A stretch of DNA of 64,000 nucleotides from Stackebrandtia endophytica. Lineage in GTDB: Bacteria > Actinomycetota > Actinomycetes > Mycobacteriales > Micromonosporaceae. The stretch lies in NCBI RefSeq assembly GCF_006716355.1, contig NZ_VFOW01000001.1, positions 2,046,001-2,110,000 of the forward strand. Direction: 5' to 3'. Below the pieces are notes generated by a model. That model was not told the DNA's origin. It did no database searches and saw nothing but the letters and a program-made list of their open reading frames with translations. The stretch's first letter is position 1; each line of letters starts with the position of its first letter. A program made the position numbers and the translations under genes. Of this stretch, positions 37,540 through 46,896 are shown one piece after another.

Positions 37540-38222
37540 CGGGTGCCCCCGTCCCGGGGCCCGGCGACGTCTCGGTGATTCGAGCGATCAATCGACCGTC
37601 GGGACAACACCAGGAACAGGCCGATGTGGATGACCAACAGCGCGCGCTGCGGGACGCCCCGCCAGGCACCCCCGTCGGCCAACTCCGGGAGGAAGGTGTT
37701 GATCGTGGTCACCAGCAGCATCAACACCGCCAGACCGGCCGCCACCCGCAACATCCGCTGCGACCTGGCCGATCGCCACGCGGCCACGATCGCCACGACC
37801 GTCACCGCCACGAACGCCACTCCCGCCGCATAGCGGTGAATCTGCCCACCCACAGTGGACACCGCCACGCCCGCGTCGGTCGGGAACAGAACCACCAGCA
37901 CGTACATGCCGGAGCTCGCCACCAGCGGCCAACAGATCCAGGCCCGGCGGGTGAAGCGCAGCGCCAACGCGCCACAGGCCACCGCCATCCCGATCGCACC
38001 GACCGCGAACCCCACCTCGCCCGGGGCGGTCAACGCGTAGCTCGACACCGGTTGACGTACCGGGTCGACGACCTCCGCCAGGTACCCGTGCAGGAACCCG
38101 AACCCGGCCAACGCGGTCAACGCGGCCGCGATCGCCAACCGGCGCACCAACCGGTCAAGGTGGTCCTCGCCGGCGAGGACGTTCTCGGCGTCGATAACGG
38201 TGAAGTCCATGCGCGTCGTCAT
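37395..38222 (-). CDS. DUF998-like multi-pass membrane protein
   Basis: This 275-aa protein has about six hydrophobic helices (around residues 27-48, 68-90, 94-115, 130-150, 158-180 and 190-210). The motif [13 protein letters not shown] in the first loop is like that of DUF998 proteins. The function is unknown. After RRSIDRSNH the hydrophobic domain ends, and the last ~55 residues run antisense into the MBL gene. An ancestral stop may have been lost, giving a 145-nt convergent overlap. The ATG at 38220-38222 is used; ATG at 38210 is an alternative. It is divergent from the histidine kinase gene. Confidence 0.75.
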   Translation of the reverse strand: MTTRMDFTVIDAENVLAGEDHLDRLVRRLAIAAALTALAGFGFLHGYLAEVVDPVRQPVSSYALTAPGEVGFAVGAIGMAVACGALALRFTRRAWICWPLVASSGMYVLVVLFPTDAGVAVSTVGGQIHRYAAGVAFVAVTVVAIVAAWRSARSQRMLRVAAGLAVLMLLVTTINTFLPELADGGAWRGVPQRALLVIHIGLFLVLSRRSIDRSNHRDVAGPRDGGTRQLGGEGEGTSTNGAVRWGVANWPELMAMWANMRIRDSRATSESDSCE

Positions 38223-38365
38223 GACCGTGACGCTATGAACGGACCGGGTGAAGTGGCATCAAGCCGAGGCGGGGAACCACGGGTAGGTCCCGAGGTTGAC
38301 CACGGCACCGGGACACCAACCCTCGGACCGAGGTGGTCGCACCAACCACTCCCTAAGGTGGGTGC

Positions 38366-39607
38366 GTGCGCTGGCCAACGAATCCGATTCGACGTCTCTT
38401 CAGTCTGCTGATCGACACCGGACCCGCCGGAGACCCGTCGTGGCGATTCTCGACGGTGACGCTGCTGGCGTTCATCGGCCCCGGTTCGGTGCCGTTGGCC
38501 TATCTGCTGTTCATGACCCAGTGGGAAGTGCTGAGCACGGAGTACGACCAGTCGACCATCTCGTTGCTCACCGCCCTGGTGACCGCGGCGGCGGTCGTGG
38601 TGGTCCGGTTCAACCCCGTGGTCGGTTGGATGCTGTGGCTGGTGTCGACCGGGTGGATCGCGGTCACCGCCGTGAGCAAGGTCGGCGTGCCGTGGCCGGT
38701 CACCGCACCGGGGATACTGGTGCTGCTGGTCGTACAATTCGCCGTTGCTCGTGACCGCCGACCGCTGGTGTCGTTCGGGCTCTGGTTGACCACGATCATT
38801 CTCGGCTTCGCGGTGGGGTACGGGATCCCGCAGACCACCGACGCCGAACTCAACCTGACCCTGATCGGATTTCTGGGGTTGGGCGCCACCATCGTCGGTT
38901 GGTCGGTGCGAGCGGTGCGCAACGCCCAGGAGCGGGTCGCCTCGGAGGAACGGCTCACCGCCGAAGAACGCGGCAGACGACAGATTCTGGAGGAACGGAC
39001 CCGCATCGCGCGGGAACTGCACGACGTCGTCGCCCACCACATGTCGGTCATCACGGTGCAGGCGTCGACGGCCCCGTATCGGTTGCCGGGTCTACCCGAG
39101 GAGGCACGCGCGGAGTTCACCTCGATCGGTGATCAAGCCCGGGAGTCGTTGTCGGAGTTGCGGCGGCTACTCACCGTGCTGCGCGACGAGAACGCCATCG
39201 GCATCCGGGAACCGCAACCGGGGTTGGAACGGCTGGAGGGGCTGCTGGATTCGGTACGCCGATCGGGGACTCCGGTGGAGCTCGACATGACGACGCTGCC
39301 GAACCTGTCCGAGGCCCTGTCGTTGACCGGGTATCGAATCATTCAGGAGGCACTGAGCAATGTGGTCCGGCACGCACCGGGTGCCGCCACGACGGTGACG
39401 GTCTCCACTGGGGACGACGCCCTGCTCATCGCGGTGCTGAACGGTCCACCGGAGTCCTCGAGCGATTCGGGAATCGTCGGAGCCGGGCTGGGTCTTGCGG
39501 GCATGCGCGAACGCGTCAAACTACTAGACGGCCGACTGGACACCGCGCCCACCGACGACGGGGGGTTCGCGGTCCACGCCATACTGCCGTTGAGGGAGCC
39601 GACATGA
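38366..39607 (+). CDS. NarL-type sensor histidine kinase
   Basis: This 413-aa kinase has an N-terminal membrane domain of about five or six helices (residues 25-185) and little extracellular sequence, so it probably senses within or at the membrane. The HisKA_3 phospho-acceptor is RIARELHDVVAHHMSVI near residue 225, with His in LHDVVAHH. The ATP-binding domain has YRIIQEALSNVVRHAPGA near residue 330 and GLGLAGMRERV near residue 380. The start is GTG at 38366; a TAAGGT hexamer 6 nt before it suggests a leaderless message. Its stop overlaps the regulator start by 4 nt. Confidence 0.92.
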   Translation: MRWPTNPIRRLFSLLIDTGPAGDPSWRFSTVTLLAFIGPGSVPLAYLLFMTQWEVLSTEYDQSTISLLTALVTAAAVVVVRFNPVVGWMLWLVSTGWIAVTAVSKVGVPWPVTAPGILVLLVVQFAVARDRRPLVSFGLWLTTIILGFAVGYGIPQTTDAELNLTLIGFLGLGATIVGWSVRAVRNAQERVASEERLTAEERGRRQILEERTRIARELHDVVAHHMSVITVQASTAPYRLPGLPEEARAEFTSIGDQARESLSELRRLLTVLRDENAIGIREPQPGLERLEGLLDSVRRSGTPVELDMTTLPNLSEALSLTGYRIIQEALSNVVRHAPGAATTVTVSTGDDALLIAVLNGPPESSSDSGIVGAGLGLAGMRERVKLLDGRLDTAPTDDGGFAVHAILPLREPT

Positions 39608-40284
39608 CGATTCGCGTGTTCATCGCCGACGACCAGGCGATGGTGCGTGCCGGGTTCGCCGCCTTGTTGGACGCACAGGACGACATGAGCGTCGTCGGTG
39701 ACGCCGCCAACGGCCTTGAGGCGGTCGACCGGGTGCCCCGGGTGCGGCCCGACGTCGTCCTCCTGGACGTTCGGATGCCCGAAATGGACGGTTTGGAGGC
39801 GGCGAAACGACTGCTCGCCGCCGATGCGGCTCACCGCCCCAGCGTCATCATGTTGACCACTTTCGACATCGACGACTATATCTATGAAGCGCTTCGTCAC
39901 GGCGCCAGCGGGTTCCTACTCAAGGACGCGCCGCCCGACGACCTGATTGCGGCGGTGCGGGTCGTCGCCGCCGGTGAGGCACTGTTGGCGCCGTCGGTGA
40001 CCCGGCGGCTGATCGCCGAGTTCGCCCGCAGCCGCCCCACCGGCCCGACGCAATCGCCCCGGTTGGCCGAGTTGACCGAACGGGAGCGGGAGGTTCTGCG
40101 GCTCATCGCCCGAGGAATGTCCAATCAGGAGATATCGCGGCAGCTGTTCGTCGCCGAGCAGACCGTGAAGACCCACATCAACCGGATCTTCGCCAAGATC
40201 GGCTTGCGCGACCGCGCCCAGGCCGTGGTCTTCGCCTACGAATCCGGTCTGGTGACCGCCGGCCAGGCCGAGGAGACCGGCTAG
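39604..40284 (+). CDS. NarL/LuxR-type response regulator
   Basis: This 226-aa regulator is the partner of the upstream kinase (4-nt ATGA overlap). The receiver domain shows the acidic pair Asp9-Asp10, phospho-acceptor Asp55 (VVLLDVRMPEMDG), Thr in MLTTFD and Lys in FLLKDAPP. The C-terminal LuxR-type helix-turn-helix is LTEREREVLRLIARGMSNQEISRQLFVAEQTVKTHINRI region, about residues 157-200. Targets are unknown; a strong bidirectional terminator follows. Confidence 0.95.
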   Translation: MTIRVFIADDQAMVRAGFAALLDAQDDMSVVGDAANGLEAVDRVPRVRPDVVLLDVRMPEMDGLEAAKRLLAADAAHRPSVIMLTTFDIDDYIYEALRHGASGFLLKDAPPDDLIAAVRVVAAGEALLAPSVTRRLIAEFARSRPTGPTQSPRLAELTEREREVLRLIARGMSNQEISRQLFVAEQTVKTHINRIFAKIGLRDRAQAVVFAYESGLVTAGQAEETG

Positions 40285-40321
40285 GAACCGGGACGGGGGC
40301 ATCACGCAGAGATCCGCATAG

Positions 40322-40367
40322 CCGAATCGGCCGCTCTGCGGGAGGGAGGGCAGAGCGGCCGATTCGG
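40322..40367. terminator. Strong bidirectional terminator
   Basis: CCGAATCGGCCGCTCTGC pairs perfectly over 18 bp with GCAGAGCGGCCGATTCGG, loop 10 nt. It separates the response regulator from the convergent secretion-linked operon. Confidence 0.95.
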
Positions 40368-40407
40368 GGGTCGGGCCACCGCAACTGGCGGCGGCCCAGC
40401 ATATGGT

Positions 40408-41109
40408 CTACAACGGACTGAACTGGAAGGACTGAAGGTTCCCTTCAGCGCAGGGTGCGGTACCGACACCTCTGCCGTCGGGAAAACTCCAGGCTAGGAA
40501 CACCGAAACGCACTGACCTGCGGCGGTGTGCACCTGATAACCGTCTGCTTCCAATGTGGTCAACTGGAACTCCTGCAGCCTGTCCGACTCGTCGCATTCG
40601 TAGGGTGCGAAGTAGTAGAGGTCCTCCTGGGTGGCCTCGTCGTCGTCCAGCTCGGGGCCGTCGGCGCGAAGGCAGAACTCCGTGAAACCCTCGACGACGA
40701 AACCGATCCGGACGGTGTCATCGGCCACGAACGTCACCGTGAAGTAGGTCTGTTGGGCGTCGCAGGCACGCGCGGCGATGATCCAGCGGTCGACGTCACC
40801 GTGTTCGGCCAGGCCGAGGCAGCCCTCCTCGTTGACCATCTGGTAGTTACCGTCGGGGAACAGCCCGTCGACGGTCTCCGACTCCTCGGTGGACTGACCG
40901 GATTCGGCCGCAGGTTCGGAGGGCGGCGCCGAGTCGGATCCACCGAAACTCATCGTCGCCCATACCAATGCGGCCACGAGGACCACCGCGACGGCGGCCA
41001 CCGCGACGGCCACCGTCTTACCACCACGCATCTTGTCCAGGGTGGTACTCGCACCGGTCTTGATGCGATCTGGCGTCGAGGGGCCGTCCTGGCGCCATTG
41101 TCCGCTCAC
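40408..41109 (-). CDS. Single-pass membrane protein with extracytoplasmic Cys-rich domain
   Basis: This 233-aa protein has a ~25-residue cytoplasmic start, one helix (TVAVAVAAVAVVLVAALVWA, about residues 32-51), an acidic linker and an extracytoplasmic domain of ~150 residues. That domain has paired Cys and the patterns CLGLAEHGDVDRW...ACDAQQTYFTV and CVSVF...GVGTAPCAEGNLQSFQF, faintly like a ricin-type beta-trefoil. The GTG at 41107-41109 is chosen because AGGAGAG lies 6 nt upstream; the TTG at 41115 lacks spacing. It is the last gene of a four-gene operon with two WXG100-type proteins, so a role in or around type VII secretion is likely. Confidence 0.7.
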   Translation of the reverse strand: MSGQWRQDGPSTPDRIKTGASTTLDKMRGGKTVAVAVAAVAVVLVAALVWATMSFGGSDSAPPSEPAAESGQSTEESETVDGLFPDGNYQMVNEEGCLGLAEHGDVDRWIIAARACDAQQTYFTVTFVADDTVRIGFVVEGFTEFCLRADGPELDDDEATQEDLYYFAPYECDESDRLQEFQLTTLEADGYQVHTAAGQCVSVFLAWSFPDGRGVGTAPCAEGNLQSFQFSPL

Positions 41110-41120
41110 AATCAACTCTC

Positions 41121-41492
41121 CTATAACGACAAATATGCGTCGATGGGTTCGGTGGAGATCACCGAGAGTGAGCCGAGCTGCTGTCGACGCTCAAGCTCCT
41201 CCTGTTCCTTGCGGTCCTGTTCCTGTTGGAACGCACTGGTTACGGCGATCGCGGCGATGATGATGGCAACCACCACACCGCCCACGATCGCGGCGGGCCA
41301 CAGGGACAGTCGCTGACGCCAGCTTCGAGACGATCCGTACAGCAACGCCGCGCGCAGCTGTCTGCGTCGCAGCGCCGCGGCCTGGAGAATGTGCCGTTCG
41401 GTGTCGGCGGTCCGACGCATCGGCGTCGGAACCAGGTCGCGTTCGTCCGTCTCCTTGCCGGCGGTCTCGACCGAGCCGCCGGTTTCGGTCAT
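41121..41492 (-). CDS. Small single-pass membrane protein of the type VII secretion locus
   Basis: This 123-aa protein has a polar N-terminal half with an Arg-rich stretch (AAALRRRQLRAALL near residue 40), one helix (WPAAIVGGVVVAIIIAAIAV, about residues 65-84) and a Glu/Gln/Arg-rich C-terminal helix (QQEQDRKEQEELERRQQLG). It overlaps the WXG100 gene stop by 4 nt (ATGA), so both are co-translated. I do not recognise a named family. Its context suggests a helper of the secretion system. Confidence 0.75.
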   Translation of the reverse strand: MTETGGSVETAGKETDERDLVPTPMRRTADTERHILQAAALRRRQLRAALLYGSSRSWRQRLSLWPAAIVGGVVVAIIIAAIAVTSAFQQEQDRKEQEELERRQQLGSLSVISTEPIDAYLSL

Positions 41493-41791
41493 CGGCCGGC
41501 GAAACGGCTGATCATCCGGGTGGCCATCTCCTGAATGGAGGTGGCGTTGGAGTCGGTCGCGTTGATCAACTTCTGGAAGGCCGCCTGGGCCTGTCCGAAG
41601 TGGTCATCGAAGTCCTTGCCGTCGGCGTCCTTCTGTTCCCAACCCGCGCCTTCCCAGTTGCCGAGCACCTGGTGGGTCTGGGACTTGACGTCGTTCATGA
41701 TCCGGTCAAACTCGTTGCGATGCCCGGTCTGGGAATCGACGAGACTGTTCAGGACCCCGGAGTCACCACCAAGTTCGAAGCCTCCAACCAT
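41489..41791 (-). CDS. WXG100-family (ESAT-6-like) secretion protein
   Basis: This 100-aa protein has the size and two-helix hairpin pattern of ESX/WXG100 proteins, which leave the cell through the EccC-driven type VII system. The turn motif W-E-G is at residues 46-48 (GNWEGAGW). The C-terminal helix ends with ATSIQEMATRMISRFAGR. A GGGAGAG ribosome site lies 5 nt before the ATG at 41789-41791. It lies between a second WXG100-like gene (14 nt upstream) and a small membrane protein; the two ESX-like proteins probably form a heterodimer. Confidence 0.88.
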   Translation of the reverse strand: MVGGFELGGDSGVLNSLVDSQTGHRNEFDRIMNDVKSQTHQVLGNWEGAGWEQKDADGKDFDDHFGQAQAAFQKLINATDSNATSIQEMATRMISRFAGR

Positions 41792-41805
41792 GATTACTCT
41801 CCCTT

Positions 41806-42132
41806 CTAGACGTTGATCTGCAGACCGGTCTGCGCCGAGTGATACGTGGCTTGCATATCGTCATCGGTCGTGACCGCGTCCCGGTGACCCTCTTCGAGCT
41901 CGACACCGTTCTTCGAGCACCAGCGGGTCAATCCGTCGAACGCCTGGTTGAGTTCGTCACGGGCGGTGCGAAACGCCGGGAGGGTGTTTCCCGACACCGC
42001 ACGGTGGTCCTCCTCCATGTCGGCGATCAGCTGCTGAAGCCGCTGATGAATGGACTGCGCCGAATCAGAGGTTTGTTGTGCCCCGATGTTCATCGCGTTC
42101 GCGGTGGTCAATTTGAACGATTGATCGCTCAA
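41806..42132 (-). CDS. WXG100-superfamily-like protein, probable ESX partner
   Basis: This 108-aa, mostly helical protein is about the size of CFP-10/ESAT-6. The first helix covers about residues 15-45 (SDSAQSIHQRLQQLIADMEEDH). A turn SGNTLPAF replaces the canonical WXG, and a second helix RTARDELNQAFDGLTRW follows. The start is a TTG at 42130-42132 with an AGGAGG site 6 nt upstream; the open frame further up is not protein-like. It heads the operon with the canonical WXG100 gene next to it. Family membership is inferred from size, helices and position. Confidence 0.75.
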   Translation of the reverse strand: MSDQSFKLTTANAMNIGAQQTSDSAQSIHQRLQQLIADMEEDHRAVSGNTLPAFRTARDELNQAFDGLTRWCSKNGVELEEGHRDAVTTDDDMQATYHSAQTGLQINV

Positions 42133-42495
42133 TTGATGCCTCCTGACAGTGGAATGGTGGGGCCAGACCATTGCGTAAAAGGTTGCTCAACGTACCTTAC
42201 GCGCGCAACGGGAAAGGTGTCAATCGCCCACCGTCGATATCGGACGACCAGCTTGGACCCTCCGAATGACGGGCTTGACGCGTTCCCGCCCAGGGCATGT
42301 GATGTCGTGCGCTCCGCACCATGACCGATGTCGAGCCGTCGGCCGGGCCTCTGCGTCTTGCTCCGATGGCGGCTGCCCGATATGGTGGCGATGGCCCCAA
42401 TACCCATATCCGTTGGACCGCCCGACGACGACGATCGGACCGCATGCATGTGGTCCGTGATTTCGGCTGCGGTCACGAAGCCCATGGAGGGCCAC
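42133..42495. other. Divergent control region in the type VII secretion locus
   Basis: This 363-nt gap lies between the WXG100 operon (minus) and the 42496 gene (plus). Long open frames here are not protein-like. Two short interlocked inverted repeats are present: GCGTAA (42173-42178) / TTACGC (42197-42202) and GTTGC (42182-42186) / GCAAC (42204-42208). They may be operators for the divergent promoters. Confidence 0.5.
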
Positions 42496-42819
42496 ATGGT
42501 ATTGGCGGCGGCGAACCCCGGTTCCGCTACCTCGGCGGCGAACGGGACCAACACGGCGGCCGAGTCCGCCGGTGCCCAGGCCGGATCGGCCGAAGGCGCG
42601 GCTCAGAGTGCCAAGGCGGGTGGCGGCGAGCTGTCCGCGTTCACCGGAAAGTGCGATGAACTGGGCGAAAGCCTGGTCAGCGCGTTGCGAGCTGCTGAAG
42701 GCGAAGGCGTCGACACCGGCAACGGGCTCGGTGAGAGCGCGGCGGATGCCGTCAACACCGACTCCTCCACCAGCGGTGACTACGCAGCCGTTCCGAACAT
42801 CAACGTTCAGCTGGTCTAG
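42496..42819 (+). CDS. Small Ala/Gly/Ser-rich protein, candidate type VII secretion substrate
   Basis: This 107-aa protein is rich in Ala, Ser, Gly and Glu, with no membrane helix or signal peptide. It has a predicted helical core around AFTGKCDELGESLVSALRAAEGEG (residues 46-69) and a polar tail ending in NINVQLV. It resembles the size and helicity of ESX-associated proteins but lacks a clear WXG. The ATG at 42496 has GGAGGG 5 nt upstream; an in-frame ATG four codons earlier is possible. It is 267 nt from the large 43087 gene on the same strand. Confidence 0.6.
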   Translation: MVLAAANPGSATSAANGTNTAAESAGAQAGSAEGAAQSAKAGGGELSAFTGKCDELGESLVSALRAAEGEGVDTGNGLGESAADAVNTDSSTSGDYAAVPNINVQLV

Positions 42820-43086
42820 TCGACTTTCCATATTAGATATGCAAGCGATCGGGCTCCCAGCGGGAACCGCGATTGCCTGTGCGATCTCTCAAAAGCTGTC
42901 TTTGAACCTCGTTCGTCGTGAGCGCCGGTCCAGGCGAGTGGATCGCAGTGGCGGAGGTGGCCCTGCATACAACACCGGTATGCAGGGGCACCGACAACAC
43001 CGAGAGGCGCCCGTCTGGTCGACGCGCAACAGAACAGCAGGTTTGAAGACAGCTTCTCAGACACAACACCGTTCGAAGGACGTGTG

Positions 43087-45330
43087 ATGGCTTTCCCACC
43101 AAACGAAACCGATGCCGATGCCGGCGCGCTGGAGGCGGCCTCAGGCGACTTGATGAGTCTCTCGGGGTCGGTCGGCGTCTCGGCCGAGGATCTAGCCGGT
43201 TCGGTCGCCACCGGCGAAGCCGCCTTCTCCGACGTCATCGCCTCATCCATCAGCACCAAAGGGGCGGCCGCCGTCGCGGCGTGTCAGGACGTCGTCGGTC
43301 GGGCGGCCCATGCCAGCGGCGTGGTAGCCGAGATGGCGGCCGCCGTCGAAACCTATGACAACAAGATCGCGACCCTGCAGAACCGGTGGGCCCCATGGGC
43401 CGACGGCGGTGCGCCGACCGGTGCACTGCTGAACCGGACCGAGGAGCAGATCGACGAGCAACGCGAAGCGATACGCGGGCAGGTCAAAGCCGAGGCCGAC
43501 AAGGCCTACCAGGAGTTGGAGGACGCCGCCGAGGATCAGGGCGCCAGCTTGTCCGAGGGGCCGAATGCCACCGATGTTCAACGCATGGTCGAAAGCGGCG
43601 CGATGTCATGGTGGTTGGCGTACGAACTGTATGGAATCGAGGTCGCCGGCCAACCTCCGCGCGATTTCATGGAGGAGCAGGGGCAGCGAGCCGCCGAGAT
43701 CACCGCCGGCATGAACGAAGACGGCGCGCTCAACGAGGAGGACCTCAAGATACTGCGCCGCCTCCTCGCCCTCGGCCAGATCGGCGACAATGGACGTTAC
43801 TTCAGTACGGCCATGATGGAGGAACTCGGGCAGGAGGGGCTCATCCAGGCGACCGCGTTGCTGTCGCTGTCCGACACGATGTGGGATCTCCGTCGCGACG
43901 TCGAGGAACGGTTGGGTGCCGTGTTGGCTCAGGCCACCGACTCCGGCAACGCCGACGGCAACGGTGGTGGCTGGGTCGGCAACGCCTGGATCGACGAGTT
44001 GATGGCGCAAGGCGCCAAACCGGTCGACATGACCGTCGACGGACAGGATCTCTCGCTCGACCCCGACGGCAAGATCGGATACAGCTACCTGACCGAGTTG
44101 TTGGTCTACCCGCAGGTGCAGTACCCGCCGTCGCTGATGACCCCGTTGGCGGAGCACGTATCGTTCCTCACCGACCAGGGATTCGCTCGCAACAATGAGA
44201 TGAACAATGTGCTCAGTGGGGTCGAGAACAATCCGGTCGCCGCCGTCGACCTGCTGTCCAACACCAGCGAGTTCTCTCGCGACGAGTATCTGAACCAGTT
44301 CGGTGACGATATGTCGGACGGAAAGCAGCGGAACATGCTCGAATGGCTTCTCGACCACGAGAACCGGCGATCCACTGTCGACGTCAACCTTGCCGGTAAC
44401 GTGATCGAAACCGCCGCGACCGGTCAGTCCACGAACCCGTTCGTCTCCGACGACGCGGACATTCCGCGTAACCGGCGGATGGCCGCCATCACCGACAGGT
44501 TGATCGACTACGTGTCGAACAACCCTGGAGACTTCGAGGGGCCGGACTCCCCGTCGGGGGCGATGGCCGACAATTTCGCGAACATCACCAACGCGTGGAT
44601 GGACGAGTTCTACTACAAGTACCTCAGTGAGGAGTATCAGGACGCTGATTGGCTGCCGGGTCGCAGCGATCTCGCCACGCTGGGCTCCGACAAGAGCACA
44701 ATGGATCAGTGGCTGCAGGTGATCGGGCACGACAAGGAGGCCACCCTGACGGTCTCCGGTGGCGCGATGGCGTACACCAACTATGTGTTCGGCGAAGCCG
44801 CGGGCGCCGGAATCGAGCGGCACATCAATGGTGAATCGCAACCGGATGACGCGTCGAGAGCCGCCATGGCGATCAAGCCGTTCGGTCGGATCATGGGACA
44901 GCTGACGACCGGTCAGTACGAGACGATCACCGACGAGAAGGTCGCCGAGGCCGATCGCGCCAACTGGCTGATCAACCAGGGCGCGTCGGCGGTGACCACG
45001 ACCTATGGCCTGACACCAATGGGCAAAGTGGATATTCCATATTTGTCGCCCAACTCCAAGGCCGCCAATTGGGTGGTCTCGACCATCACCAATTCCATCA
45101 AGGTCGACCCGTCCGGGGAGATCGAAACCGAGCACAACGCGGTCCGCGACCAGGTCCAGGGCGAACTCGACGAGTTCGCGGACGACGCCATGGGCGCGGT
45201 GTTCCAGCAGCACGACCCCGATCGCCAGTTGGACGCGGATGAACGCCAGCGGTGGCGCGATGCCGTGGACGAGGCGGTGGGCAGCGGTCACTCCGAAGAG
45301 GAGGACGACCACCAGGAGAACGAGGACTAA
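43087..45330 (+). CDS. Large helical protein of the type VII secretion locus, candidate secreted effector
   Basis: This 747-aa acidic protein has no signal peptide or membrane helix. The N-terminal ~100 residues form Ala/Ser-rich helices like those of type VII substrates (LMSLSGSVGVSAEDLAGSV and on), followed by a Glu/Lys coiled region. The middle (about 175-520) contains LLALGQIGDNGRYFSTAM and other features recalling the DUF6571-type proteins found with actinobacterial WXG100 genes; that link is tentative. Acidic, EF-hand-like loops occur (MNEDGALNEEDL, LDPDGKIGYSYL, DPDRQLDADERQRW), and the tail is Glu/Asp/His-rich. AAGGA lies 6 nt before the ATG; a GTG one codon earlier is also possible. 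No known toxin active site was seen. Confidence 0.7.
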   Translation: MAFPPNETDADAGALEAASGDLMSLSGSVGVSAEDLAGSVATGEAAFSDVIASSISTKGAAAVAACQDVVGRAAHASGVVAEMAAAVETYDNKIATLQNRWAPWADGGAPTGALLNRTEEQIDEQREAIRGQVKAEADKAYQELEDAAEDQGASLSEGPNATDVQRMVESGAMSWWLAYELYGIEVAGQPPRDFMEEQGQRAAEITAGMNEDGALNEEDLKILRRLLALGQIGDNGRYFSTAMMEELGQEGLIQATALLSLSDTMWDLRRDVEERLGAVLAQATDSGNADGNGGGWVGNAWIDELMAQGAKPVDMTVDGQDLSLDPDGKIGYSYLTELLVYPQVQYPPSLMTPLAEHVSFLTDQGFARNNEMNNVLSGVENNPVAAVDLLSNTSEFSRDEYLNQFGDDMSDGKQRNMLEWLLDHENRRSTVDVNLAGNVIETAATGQSTNPFVSDDADIPRNRRMAAITDRLIDYVSNNPGDFEGPDSPSGAMADNFANITNAWMDEFYYKYLSEEYQDADWLPGRSDLATLGSDKSTMDQWLQVIGHDKEATLTVSGGAMAYTNYVFGEAAGAGIERHINGESQPDDASRAAMAIKPFGRIMGQLTTGQYETITDEKVAEADRANWLINQGASAVTTTYGLTPMGKVDIPYLSPNSKAANWVVSTITNSIKVDPSGEIETEHNAVRDQVQGELDEFADDAMGAVFQQHDPDRQLDADERQRWRDAVDEAVGSGHSEEEDDHQENED

Positions 45331-45342
45331 CGGTCCGCGTTC

Positions 45343-46668
45343 CTACCAACCGATCGAGGCGTACAGGCCGGTGATCTGGCCACATAGGGCTATCAGGGCG
45401 GCCACCAGGATGATTTCGGCGAACCGGATGACCCTGGCGGCCGTCGCGTTGGCCACTGTGGAACGCGGAACCGAGGCCAGGCCCACGTATATCAACGCCA
45501 CCAACACCAGCAGTGCCGGAGCCCAGGGCAGCAGGGCCGTGTTGCCCAGCAGCCATCCGATACCGCAGGCCACCAGGACGATGGTTCCGGCGACACGAAA
45601 CGGCGCGACGTGGCGCGTCTGGTCGAAGACCCGGGACCGGGTCAGCAGGGCCGCACCGACTCCCAATGCCAGGAAGGCCATCCACATGTCGGCATGCAGT
45701 ATCAGCACCACCGACGCGAGGGTGCACAGACCGGCGAACGCGAGGATCGCGCCCATCAACATGGCGTCCAGTCGACTCAGCAGTGCCGACAGCGCGGGCT
45801 CGCGAACGTCGGCCCCGGCCTGGATGTCGCGGTCGAGTCCGAGCAGTCCGCCGACCGCCATGGCGGCGCGGGGCAGCAACCCGATGCCGAAGATGAGGAT
45901 GGTGGCGGTGATCGCGACGGTGGCGCCGACCGGCGCGCCCAACTGCATGGCGACGGCGACCGGGGTGCCCACCGTGGCGACGGTGGCGAACCCGATCACG
46001 AACGGCAGGGCCAGTGGGGTTCCGGCGAGGGTGACCAGCATGAGCAGGACCGCCGCCCACACGCCGTACGTGTGCCGCAGAAGTTCGCCGGCGAGGCCGT
46101 CGGGGGTGATGTTCTCGGTGAGCAGGTGGGTGACCCGCCACGCCCACAGTGCTCCGGCGCCCAGGCTCAACCGGGCCAGCAGCGGCGCGTCCGACGCCGA
46201 CCACCAGGTGACGACGATGGCCGACAGGCAGACCAGGACTCCGGTGACGAGGACCGATGCCGGGGTGCCGGGAACCAGTACCCCGCCCAGTACGGCGATC
46301 GCGGCGATGATGGTCGCGTACAGTCGCCCGGTTCCGGCGCGCCATCGATGGCCGGTGGCTTCGACGTGGTCTTCGACGCTGTCTCGAACGTCCTCGACCG
46401 GGTCGGGAAGCACGTCGTCGGTGACGTCGTGCAGATGTAGGACGTCACCGTCGTTGATCTGGGCGTCGGCGAGGGTTTGGCCCGGCGCCAATCGGACTCC
46501 GGCCATCGTGGCCAGTTCCCAACTGGCGATGTGGACGTCGACGGTACCGGCCAGGCCCCGATCCAACAGGGGTGGCAGCAACTCGGCCACCGGCACCGCC
46601 GACGGCAATGCCATGTCTCGGGTGGCTGCTGGCCCGACGATCGTCACGCTGCTGTACTGGCCGGGCAC
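45343..46668 (-). CDS. eccD: Type VII secretion integral membrane protein EccD
   Basis: EccD (441 aa) builds the inner-membrane vestibule of the ESX channel. The N-terminal ~80 residues form the ubiquitin-like domain (SSVTIVGPAATRDMALP, then DAQINDGDVLHLHDV). After a linker come about 11 hydrophobic helices from residue ~112 to the end. Length fits the family. The GTG at 46666-46668 has an AGGAGC site upstream. It is divergent from eccC, 228 nt away, and convergent with the 43087 gene with only 12 nt between stops. EccB, EccE and mycosin genes are not in this window. Confidence 0.88.
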   Translation of the reverse strand: MPGQYSSVTIVGPAATRDMALPSAVPVAELLPPLLDRGLAGTVDVHIASWELATMAGVRLAPGQTLADAQINDGDVLHLHDVTDDVLPDPVEDVRDSVEDHVEATGHRWRAGTGRLYATIIAAIAVLGGVLVPGTPASVLVTGVLVCLSAIVVTWWSASDAPLLARLSLGAGALWAWRVTHLLTENITPDGLAGELLRHTYGVWAAVLLMLVTLAGTPLALPFVIGFATVATVGTPVAVAMQLGAPVGATVAITATILIFGIGLLPRAAMAVGGLLGLDRDIQAGADVREPALSALLSRLDAMLMGAILAFAGLCTLASVVLILHADMWMAFLALGVGAALLTRSRVFDQTRHVAPFRVAGTIVLVACGIGWLLGNTALLPWAPALLVLVALIYVGLASVPRSTVANATAARVIRFAEIILVAALIALCGQITGLYASIGW

Positions 46669-46896
46669 TCGCGTCGCTCCTGGGGGTGAGATGTCGTCTG
46701 CTTCGCGCCGAACGGCGGCGCGGCTTTCGTGTCATCCGGTCATTCGTCGCCGAGCGGGGGTTCGGCGCATCGTCGCGATGACCGCCGTGACCATGTCGTG
46801 CGGTGGCATGAGCACGGTTGGCACGAGAGAGGCTTCGAAGGTAACCTACGCGACACCGCGGATCGCAGTCAATGTTCAACCCCTCGAGGAGTGCGT

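Noticed and set aside
43606-45312. 568-aa open frame on the minus strand
   Set aside because: It is antisense to the 43087 gene and shows only V/G/H/R-rich shadow sequence.
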